Of a stretch of DNA of 64,000 nucleotides, positions 1-9,247 are shown in pieces. A program made the translations under genes and the position numbers. Under the pieces are notes generated by a model. The model ran no database searches, was not told the DNA's origin, and saw only the letters and a list, made by a program, of their open reading frames with translations. Each line of letters begins with the position of its first letter. The stretch's first letter is position 1. The stretch lies in NCBI GenBank assembly GCA_027576995.1, contig JANBQC010000029.1, positions 31,874-95,873 of the forward strand. Reading direction: 5' to 3'. Source of the DNA: Dimargaris cristalligena. Taxonomy: Eukaryota > Kickxellomycota > Dimargaritomycetes > Dimargaritales > Dimargaritaceae.

Positions 1-128
1 TTTAGGCGCAGATACAAGGGAAAGGAATGTGGAATTACCTAAGGTAATGCGGAAGACATGTGGTTGAACTGTCCCTTGCATTACCGATCAGCGGGCTGAC
101 CATCTAAATAATATAATTTTAGTCACAG

Positions 129-725
129 GGCAATTAATCTACCGCGCACCCTGCCGCTACTTACCGGCCACTCGGAAGGTATACCCGAAATGTTCTACAT
201 CGCCGATTGGGACTTTGACGACATGTTCCACTCCGATCTCCATGCGCTTTGGAACACCCTTCACGATGGCGATATACTAGTCCGACCCAACGAGTGGATA
301 GTCAAAATCATATTACTGTAAAAACCTATGAATTCCTTCAAAACCGACTTTGGATTTTAATGACTGAATATTATCGGATTTGCTGATGATATAGTATTTA
401 GGACCCACTATCATTTCAGACTTACCGTTTTCTTAAGGCGCCCAAGTTTGAATAGCCTGGCCAGCTTCACTGAAGTCGCTCGGGTCCGAGCTAAGACCAA
501 CAGTCCCGAGGTATCCTAGCCCGAAGGAATCGATAATGGCAATTGTAAGAAATTAAAGGTATCCAGGTTATAGCACATATAGTACGACATGGTATTAAAT
601 CCCAGAATATAAGCCAAACAGAGCGCGGGGCGTCAGTCAAACAACACCCACACTACCACACCACTCTAATACAAGCTAATAGGTTACAAATAGTGGTTCA
701 GGCAGGTATGGATCTAACCGCATAA
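129..725 (+). CDS. Possible 3' part of an unrecognised spliced gene
   Basis: Three exon-like blocks join in phase: about 129-317 (a D/W/F-rich stretch containing FYIADWDFDDMF and LHDGDILVRPNEW), 420-510 (containing SLASFTEVARVRA) and 567-725, ending at TAA 723-725. Block one ends before GTAAAA with two codon bases left, and block two follows TTTCAG and supplies the third. Block two ends at GAG before GTATCC, and block three follows CCAG in phase 0. The composition of the first two blocks looks coding. The second intron would be only 56 nt, shorter than the others in this window, so block three is the weakest part. I recognise no family. The start would lie left of the window. It may also be a decayed gene. 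Confidence 0.25.
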
Positions 726-883
726 CCTAATTTTGAGGTGCACCTACCCTATCGAGCCGATGAACCAGCCGTGGGGGCTCGGTCTGCCCTAGTCGGAACT
801 CTAGTTAGTTAAATAATATATAAACAGGATTAGTTGATATCAAAGCAAAATAAAATATAATTTCCTATAAAACCATAGAATCG

Positions 884-1028
884 ATATGGGAGAAGTTCAT
901 TCAGGTTGTATAATGAAAAATCCATTGGATGAGGCCAATATTACTGGTTAAAAGATATTCTCACATATAATCGTCCATACATGTATTATGTAAAACCTTA
1001 TACAGCTGGTTTGAATTTCACCCATATC
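884..1028 (+). repeat. 145-bp dispersed repeat, copy A
   Basis: One of three copies of exactly 145 bp, all on the plus strand (884-1028, 5076-5220, 21742-21886), plus a partial copy at 54162. By eye it is about 90% identical to the 21742 copy, with no indels. It opens with ATATGGGAG and closes with GGTTTGAATTTCACCCATAT. It lies about 160 bp after the putative stop at 725. It is followed by a short AT run (1040-1054). Confidence 0.75.
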
Positions 1029-1459
1029 AAATAAGGGAGTATATATATATATATGAATGATAGAAAATGACTAGACTTGTTTCAATGTAAAGGGGTATAG
1101 AAATTTTCAGATTGGCACTTTTGACCCTGGATGCTCTCTTTCCCCCTTTTATACGTGATACCTACTTTGCTTCAACCCGTCAATAGATACGCACTTGGTG
1201 CTGCCCGCTGTTATATAGATGGATAGATTGTCAAGAGAAGATGCACGAGAGTACGATACCATATGTTCGTAAGTTAACTAACATTCAGCCCAATATGATG
1301 AGGAATATGGGGCGAGAGCAGTACACCACACTATTACCAACTTAGCATATATAATACCAGCACCAAACGACCATGGGCTGCCATAGTTAACTAACGTCTC
1401 GGTAAACGCGGTATATTTGTCTAGAGACCTAAGCAGATATCTAGATCATATAGTCTTAC

Positions 1460-2278
1460 ATTGGGACTCGATTCCAGCGGGCTTATCAATGACAAGAACC
1501 CCGCTGCTAACATAGCGAGCGGGATACGGCAATGAATCGAGCTCTTTCTGGCGGGGAAGTGTATCCAACATCGCCTTACCAGCGACCTCTTCATCCGGCA
1601 AATACAAAGTTTCACTGGCTGGGTAATACACTCGAATATTAGGGCCCATCTTGAGTTTGAAGGTAACTGCATTCAAGGGGACAAATGAATTCTCGTCCTC
1701 GGGAGTTTCGGAATGGGCGATGATCAACTTGGGTCCGCAGAATATTAGAAAAATCCCCCCGAGTAGATTATTCGTAGTGAAGGTTACAATTAAGCCAAAA
1801 ATAATGGCGGAATTAGTGGGGGGATCCAATGTATAGAAATACAATGGGAGGCCTAATGGTTTAGGATTTTATAACAACGGTGCAAGAAACCTTAGGTAGC
1901 CTAGTATGTGACCATAGTATGCCTCAGCCATTACCGTATCCTCGGTGCCCGTGTATTCATATCTGGCCATATCGGCAACTTACTTACATTTTTTTTTCGG
2001 ATGTCCTTCTGGATAATAGCCGTAGGTTTCCGAAAACAGTGGTGCAACAAACGGTCCAGCCGCATGTTGTCCCACTGGGGCGGCGGCGTGAAATACTGGA
2101 CCCCCGCCGCCTTGATGTCGAGTTTTTTCGTGGCCATGGTCCGAGCGAAACCCACTTTGCTGGGCCACGCCAAAACGTGGGGGAAAAGGGGCGACCAAAG
2201 TGACCCGGGCCGTAATAGAGCCGAGGCAGCAAGGCCCAGGGGTGAGCCTAGGCTGGTAGGGGGTAAGCGGCCGAGCAT
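1460..2278 (-). pseudogene. RluA-like pseudouridine synthase, N-terminal exons only
   Basis: Exon 1 is 2278-1984 and exon 2 is 1666-1460, joined in phase across a 317-nt intron (GTAAGTTG...TGCAG). The product begins with an Arg/Pro/Leu-rich stretch like a mitochondrial presequence. An S4-like RNA-binding segment follows (around RLDRLLHHCFRKPTAIIQKD), then the RluA-family opening motif GVLVIDKPAGIESQ. Exon 2 ends at a good donor (CAAT before GTAAGA at 1459). In known RluA enzymes the catalytic Asp lies in an HRLD motif downstream. I see no such motif or coding stretch on the minus strand between 1 and 1459. Introns here are about 75-310 nt, so truncation is more likely than a very long intron, though the window edge leaves the latter possible. 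In intact relatives the role is pseudouridylation of mitochondrial rRNA. Confidence 0.55.
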
Positions 2279-2799
2279 GGTCGAGAATTGCCAAGTGGGT
2301 TAGTTATGCGGGTGCAATGAGCGTAGCCAAGAAGGAGAACCGAGCAGGCAGTTGGCGAATGGGCCTTTAGCGAAGCGACCGGGGATGACGGGCCCGAAAT
2401 CGGTGGTTTGAGTAGGTTAAATCCTGGTTAAATTGGATACTTTAAAGCTGGTGAAATATTTTACTTGAGTGTTGGTGGGTGAATCGTCCAACTGGAAATG
2501 GGAATCCCAAGACGAGAACCCATTTTGGTCGTGATTTCCAATTTGACTGTACCAATGAGCACGGAGGCCCCCTTGAGAAGCGCCATGTCTATGCCCATAA
2601 TACTACCGCGTATTTTCTCCCTTGACTTATAGTTAGGGCTGGCCCAGTTCCTGTTTTGCTTCCCCTCATGGACAACCGCTATTATTTCATTCCTCTCTAG
2701 AGTTGGCCATTCTACCACCACCCCCTTCAGCGTTCCCATTTAGAACCCAATCCTTAAAACTTTACCAAACACATACACACACGTACATCACCCTTGCCC
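2279..2799. promoter_or_regulatory. Divergent intergenic region, 521 bp
   Basis: It separates the minus-strand pseudouridine-synthase-like gene (start 2278) from the plus-strand kinase (start 2800) and presumably carries both promoters. An open frame of 92 codons on the minus strand (2739-2461) fills part of it. That frame has no recognisable domain and sits where the kinase promoter should be, so I do not call it a gene. Confidence 0.4.
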
Positions 2800-4859
2800 A
2801 TGGCCACCTCACGAGAGCATGCGCCCCGCCTCGAAGGCTGTCGCAGCGTCCATTTATACGAACGCCTCAATCGCATCGCCGAAGGGTCGTACGGGATCGT
2901 CTACCGGGCGCGGGAGCGGCAGACGGGGCGCATCGTGGCGCTCAAGAAACTCAAACTCGAGCAAGAAACCCAGGGGTTTCCCATCACCACCCTCCGCGAA
3001 ATCCAGGCCCTCCTCCTCGTGGCCAAACACCCGAACATCGTGGACGTCCGCGAAATTGTGGTCGGGGACACCCTGACTAGCATTTACCTGGTCATGGAAT
3101 ACGTGGAACATGACCTCAAAACGCTACTGGAGGACATGCGGTCACCCTTTCTGCAGGCGGAAATTAAAACCCTGCTGCAACAACTATTAAGAGGTGTGGC
3201 GCTGTTGCATGACCAATGGCTCATTCACCGGGATTTGAAAACGTCCAATTTGTTGATGAATAACCGGGGTATGATTAAGATTGCCGATTTCGGACTGGCC
3301 CGCAAGTACGGGAGTCCAGCCGGACACATGACCGAACTGGTCGTTACGTTATGGTACCGGTAAGTCAACGCAAATCGAATGATTCGGCTACTATTATGGC
3401 CCTATCGTCCAGTTGAGGTATGGCCTCGGGAAATGGGCTGGACCGGTGTGTCTTCGTTAGCTAATTGACACCAGTCGCAGGTCTACCGAGGTGACATAAT
3501 TACTATTTTGTGTATACTACCACTACCTCTCGGTACTAATGGCATTACCTATTCAGGTTGACTTACTATGCCACCCTCCCCACCCGTCCAATTACGACAT
3601 ATAGTGCACCCGAGCTACTTCTAGGCGCAAAAGAGTACACAACAGCCATCGACATGTGGTCCATTGGTTGTATTTTTGCTGAACTCGTCGAAAAGACGCC
3701 CTTATTCCAGGGCCGGGGCGAAATCGCTCAAATTAACCAAGTAGGTGCAGTTTTTATAGATAAATATATATGACAAGTTGCTTCCAGAGCCGTCTTTGGA
3801 CCTTGGTCTTTATCAAACAGGACTAATTGACTCCTCGACTTTTTATCGCATTACCGTACCCAATATAACAGATCTTCAAGCTACTGGGGACACCCAACGA
3901 AGAGCTATGGCCCGGATATCCCAAACTCCCCCACGTCCAAAACTTCAATTTTACCGTGTATCCGTAAGTTGCCCCTGAAATGTATCTATACCCCTTCACG
4001 AGCCTTGCCAAGCCCATTGGGAAATATAAGCCTACTAATATAACCGCCCGTTTCTTTTTGAAAAAAAAAAACAATCAACCGGTCGTTGAGAACAGTGGAG
4101 GGAAGCTTCGTACCCGGTTCATGACCCTCACTGAGAACGGGTTAGACCTGCTGTCACGCCTCTTAACCTACGATCCCGCCCAGCGTATTACGGCCGAAGA
4201 AGCCTTGGAACACCCCTATTTTCGGTAAGTGACTTGGCGGCTAGTCTACTTAATCATTATTGGTAATGATGTTGAACGGTATTACCTAATTGATTATGGG
4301 CACCAATTAAGATGAATGGCCAGGGTGGTTGGACTTTAATATGTATGGTATCTTATTAGTTATTATCATTATCCCCCCCTCATACTCTGGATGATTCAAT
4401 CTCGACAACAATGGACTGAGCCAACCTGATTCATTTTAACCATGTGGTCATTTCAATTGATAATCGAACCTCACTAGGGAGAGCCCACTACCACAAGATC
4501 CCTCCCTCTTCCCGACATGGCCCTCGAAGAGCTCTGGCGAAAAGTAAGTCGAATATTGTCACCAACTTGGGTGTATGCCGCCTTTCCCGGATTTTCACCG
4601 TCAGCAATGAATGTAATCTAATTGGCATTACCAACGTATTTTGTATATTGGTTTTGAAACTCTGGCCATTGACTGACTGACTGACTATACTGACCCTCAT
4701 TTTCCCATCGTATTTACAATTCCACTAATGGTCTGGCGACTAAATCATCCGATGTGTCTAGAATTCGAGCGTTACATAGTCCGACGATTCCCTACGCTGA
4801 GCATGCCGAAGTCCTGATGGATTTCAGCTCCCAATTCAAAAATCCCGCCGAAGAATAGC
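2800..4859 (+). CDS. CDK11: CDK11-like cyclin-dependent kinase
   Basis: Six exons join in frame: 2800-3359, 3605-3740, 3872-3962, 4096-4224, 4478-4543 and 4762-4859, giving 359 residues. A TTG-initiated extension to 2794 is rejected because ATG 2800 has a strong CCCATGG context. The kinase has a glycine loop ([11 protein letters not shown]), the VALKK lysine, a PITTLREI helix close to the PITSLRE signature of CDK11, [17 protein letters not shown] and [11 protein letters not shown]. After the kinase core, [12 protein letters not shown] matches the segment that follows the domain in CDK11 rather than CDK10. Known CDK11 acts with L-type cyclins in transcription and splicing control. The long charged N-terminal extension of animal CDK11 is absent; this is a minimal kinase. 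Exon 5 ends GAAAA before GTAAGT, so unspliced RNA reads GAA AAG TAA and stops, leaving a product about 32 residues shorter. Confidence 0.88.
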
Positions 4860-5075
4860 CGCCCTGACTCTTGGCAATAACCCTCCTAGACACTTGACAT
4901 TTGCAGTGAAATTGAATTGACCAAGGCCGGTTTACAGTAGAGATAGAGAGGGGAGTGGTGGTAAATCCGCTACCACTTTTAGTGAATATCTTTCAGGGCG
5001 GCGATGGAAATCACTTGATCAGAGCCGTACATAATCCATCAAATTCCATGGACTTGAAGGATACTGATTGTAATA

Positions 5076-5220
5076 ATATGGGAGTAGTTCGACCAAGGCG
5101 TATAACGAAAAACCCACTTGATAAGGCAAATACTATTAGGTGATAATACATATCCCACCGATTTTCCCATGCACATATCAGTTAAAACTTTATACAGCCA
5201 AGCCAAACTTCACCTATATC
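5076..5220 (+). repeat. 145-bp dispersed repeat, copy B
   Basis: It is exactly the length of copies A and C and aligns to them without indels, but is more diverged (GGGAGTAGTTCGACC against GGGAGAAGTTCATTC, then GTATAACGAAAAACCCA). It starts 217 bp after the kinase stop codon, much like copy C after the aminopeptidase. Confidence 0.65.
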
Positions 5221-5508
5221 TACTATTAATAAGCAGGCTTATCTAATTACGGCATCATTTAAAGATGGGTGATGCATCTTGGCGATTCCAAGCCCTGTGG
5301 CTGCACCGGTGAACAATCAAGATATTCGATAATATGTTAGTACGGGTATTATTATCGTGGATTAATTGGCATTTGGGTATTCGGATTGCCGGATCGTTTT
5401 ATAATTAAATTTATTTGTGGGTGCCAGGCTTTGCTAGAGGAGGTGGGAAAAGGTGAGATTATTCTCATATGTCTTGGGAGAGCGACCCCAAACCATGAGG
5501 ATTTTTAC

Positions 5509-5532
5509 GTGTGTGTGTGTGTGTGTGTGTGT
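5509..5532. repeat. GT dinucleotide microsatellite
   Basis: An uninterrupted run of about 12 GT units in intergenic DNA. Confidence 0.9.
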
Positions 5533-7278
5533 ATAGGAGTTATATTACGCCTGACTGCAGTAGGTTTGTTACATGATACATGGATGGGAAACTGGGTGGG
5601 ATATTTTGTATTTTCTTACCGGTAACAGTGGAGACCCATCCAACAGATTTCTTGGTGTACAGCTAGATTGAATCTCGCCCCATATGGTTATTTAGTCCTT
5701 CTCATTATATACCAGTATACTAGGATAGCGTCGTGTTATTGACACGGTACTCTGCTTGAAAACGGAAACCGCCTATACTCTTCACCCACATATCCAATAA
5801 TCGGTATGCGGTAATTGGTTAGTGCATCCGGTCGTGATTGACTTGATTGGTGATGGATCTTTATTAAGACTAGTGGACATAACGCAGTGCGGTAAATGGA
5901 GGAGGAGTATGGACGAATGGCCGTATAGGGGTGGTGTGTGTGAAGGCCTTTTTTATTGGTGTGGGGGGCATATGTCTGCCTATATTATTGACCTGTGTGC
6001 ATATTATATAAGATAGATAGATGGGTGGGTGGGGCGTATTATATTTTCTTTATTTTTGAAGTGAATAGTGAGTGAATATAAGTGCGAAAGGAGAGTGAGA
6101 AGCTCACACTGTACCCCCACAATGTGAGATTCTTTATAATTAGACCGGTATTCGGGATATTGTGATTGGTTTGGATAGACCACCGACTCCAACACAACGC
6201 GGTGATCTTGAAAAGCGAGCAAAGAGGAAGAGAAGGGCAACCGAATTTAAAATCATAATAATAATGCAATCCCAAAGACAGTCGAGGGGAGGAGGAACGG
6301 AGAGAGCGAAGGAGAGAGGAGGAGAACAGCGGATATAGGCGATCGCATCCCAATAAGAACCCGGAGGATGAGCGGGATTGCTTAATTCGGGAGGATTATT
6401 CGACAGCGACTGAACCAATTGATGGTCGATCTGCCATAACCAACCTATACGCCCTTTTGGCAGTTCAAGCGCTCGGTGGTTGGGGCCTAACTAATGGATA
6501 TGGCCGTCACTGGGGGGATTAGCCAAATCATAGCTGCAGCCGTAGTTTGATAAGTGGGCGAATACGAAGGGCACCGCCACTGTAGGCATGAGTGGTATGT
6601 AATTGGGATCTGGTTTTGGACGGACTGTTTCTATCAAAGCTCTTTTCCTGACTTGATTTGCTATTGAAATTAGTCAGGTGGGGATAGAAGAGGAGTTTGT
6701 CAGGCTAAACCAATTACGCCCTGACCTATTCGGCTTGGCATCAACCACGATATACATGACCCGATTCTAGGAAGGGTGAATGGAAAAGGGGGAAAACAGA
6801 TGGCGTAATAGACAATAAACCGAAGGGGCTCAACTGTGTAGGATGGGAAAACCGGGCAGCCGGAAAATGCCAGCTTTACCTTGGCCACAGCAATAGCCCC
6901 CTCAATAGATTCGTTGGCTGGCTGTACTTTGAAAAAAATAAATCTCCTGGATGTGTGGCTTGGGGCTAAATATCCGACGGATACGGGGGAGATGGCACTA
7001 AACAGCATCCACGCGACTTTCGAGGTGACACGCGGGCGGAAGTGTCGTCCTTCGCATTAGCAAGGTCGCCTAAACGGATTTAGTAACAAACCGTAGCCGT
7101 GGCATTCCACAAGGGTCAACCGTGCGGGGTGATTGGTGCCCCCCCTTCCATTGAGCCAGGGATGGTGTGCATTTGTATCAACTCTGTTGTTGCGAACAAT
7201 AGACAGTGGTGTGGTGGATTCGACCGTGCAGCCTATTGTTTGGCATGCGTAGTGGAAGAGAGAGAAGGATTATCGGCC

Positions 7279-7286
7279 TATAAATA
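7279..7286 (+). promoter_or_regulatory. TATA-box-like TATAAATA
   Basis: TATAAATA is followed closely by GGGGCGGGCC. It lies about 1.96 kb before the chitin synthase start with no evident gene between. It could begin a long, possibly spliced, leader for that gene or an unannotated non-coding transcript. This is inference from the motif alone. Confidence 0.35.
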
Positions 7287-7654
7287 AAAGGGGCGGGCCG
7301 GGCCGTGGACGCCCTCAGTTTGGCCCTCTCACCTGCCTAAGTTAAGTGGAAGTGTGCGGTGGATTAATACTTCCCGCCGACGGACCAGTGTAACCCCCCC
7401 TCTCTCCGTTCTGCGTACGCAATGGTAGAACCAGCTGAGTGACATGCGAGTAAAAATAGACGGCTGGAAGGACAGACGGTACGGTCAGCCTCGTCTCGGG
7501 AGTTGTGTTAGTCCCTCCTAAGGTTGATTTTAACGGGGAGGATCCCGCGCCATCGTGGGCGGTTCATTCGCAATAGCAGTTGCCCTGAATGATATACGTA
7601 GTGGACTCCTGAGCCATGCGCTCCACTGTCGGCGGCTATATTCTTTTCTCTAGA

Positions 7655-7683
7655 TTTCTGTTTCTGTTTCTGTTTCTATTTCT
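7655..7683. repeat. TTTCTG short tandem repeat
   Basis: Four to five imperfect TTTCTG/TTTCTA units in tandem in non-coding DNA. Confidence 0.8.
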
Positions 7684-9247
7684 AGTTGGGAGGAGGCCCA
7701 AGGAAGACCCTGTCGCCGGATAAGAAGGAATATGTACGGGGTGAGCTGGCGATGGGCTTTATGCGTGGGAGGCCGCATAGGTGCAGTGGGGGGCTAGTCC
7801 ACATCTACATCTATACGTCGGCATGGTCGGGGTTCTTCGGAACTCCGAGTCAGAGAGATAAAGTAAGACACGGCGCTATGCAAAGCGGCGGTTTAGGTGA
7901 TTCGGTACTGTGCTGAGGGAGGGGGGGGTACGAGTCTAGGGCCAAACAAGATCGGGGAGGGGGGGGGTATTGTTCTACGGGAAAGGAAGGGGAGTATCGG
8001 TGACCCGAGACAATCGTCAAGTAGTCTCCAGGCAGGATGGGGACCACACCATCTTAGCTAGTTAGTGATGTATAACAGAGAAAGGAAGGACGTACCATAG
8101 TCAACGCAACTATTAATAAAGGCCTTCCTGCCTTTGATAAACGGAGCTATTTCGGGCTCGGACCGCTCTGCCTCCTTGCTCTGCTTCCCTCGCTCGATTC
8201 TCCCCCCGTCCCAGCCTGGAACAATGGAAGGTAGCGGAAAAAAACTAGGACGAGGAATATAATAGCACCACAGTTTTAGCTGTATATAATTATCCGAGGG
8301 TAGGATTGGCGGAGTCGGCCGGCCGAAAATAGGACACCAATGGCCGGCGAGATCGGGCGAAGACCTGGTCCAATGGTCGGGCGGATGCCACCCAGGCTCG
8401 GGGGCCCATGCTGCCTCAGCCCCGGCCTGGGCCCACCCACCCACCAGCGTCTTTCATTATAGCCCCCCCCTGTGCTTGCGCTTATTATTATTATAGTGGT
8501 AGTATGGGTGATTGTCCAGGGAAGAAGGCAGGAAGGAAATAAAGGCCTGGCCTGGCTGATGGAGAGAAAATGCCAGGCAGAGCTGCACCTTATATTAATA
8601 GGAGAATGGCGCCAGCCTGAAAAGCACAAGTGGGTTTTCTGTTCTCTTCTCTCTCTCTCTTTCCATATTGCTGGAGCCGTGTACAACCACCTACGTTCCT
8701 GGATACCTTCTTGTATGCTGTTCTTGAATATATGCCTCTCTCCACACCGGCTGCCCCTCTTGTACTCCGCCCTGCTTTCTTCAACTAATGTCCTTTCTTG
8801 TCTCTCTTGACTAACTTTGCTATTCTTTTCCGTTACTGCATTTCCTTTCTCCATTGGCCCGCCTTCTTGCCCCGAACAGTCGCTGAGTGCCGAACGAACG
8901 GAGTGTCCGTTGCTACTATTCGGCCGTCGTTACCAGTATAGCGTCGCTCTATTTCCCTCATCTCGCTCGGCCTATTGTTGTCCCTCCACGTCTCAACTTG
9001 TGTGTGTGTGTGTACAGCTCTCCTCCTGGTGGGTGTGTATATGTGAGTGTTGTTCTCTTTAGCCACTCCTCCTCTCCCTCCTCCCTGTCCGTGTAATTCG
9101 CTTCGTTCGCACTCTATTTTCTTTTTTCTCCCCTGCCCCCTATTTATTTGGTTCCCAACCTCTACTTCTCTCTTGGACAGCGCTTACTCCACCCCTCCCC
9201 TTATTCTGCCCAGCGTGTAAAACCTCTATTTTTCTCTCCCTCCCAAC

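Larger units (their letters stand above)
4860..9247. other. Gene-poor region upstream of chitin synthase
   Basis: This 4.4-kb stretch has no recognisable gene apart from repeat copy B. It holds a GT microsatellite (5509-5532), a TTTCTG repeat (about 7655-7683), a TATA element at 7279, two G-rich tracts (about 7914-7969), and a pyrimidine-rich plus strand from about 8640 to 9247 that is probably the chitin synthase leader. A minus-strand open frame (7008-6700, 102 codons) has no domain I recognise. Confidence 0.6.

Noticed and set aside
2461..2739. 92-codon minus-strand open frame upstream of the kinase
   Set aside because: No domain, sits in the divergent promoter region, and nothing but its length supports it.
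2794..2799. Upstream extension of the kinase to a TTG codon
   Set aside because: ATG 2800 has a strong context and the extension adds only two residues; non-ATG initiation is unnecessary.
8276..8854. 192-codon minus-strand open frame before chitin synthase
   Set aside because: Low-complexity, purine-rich translation (Glu/Arg/Lys repeats) opposite a pyrimidine-rich leader; no domain.
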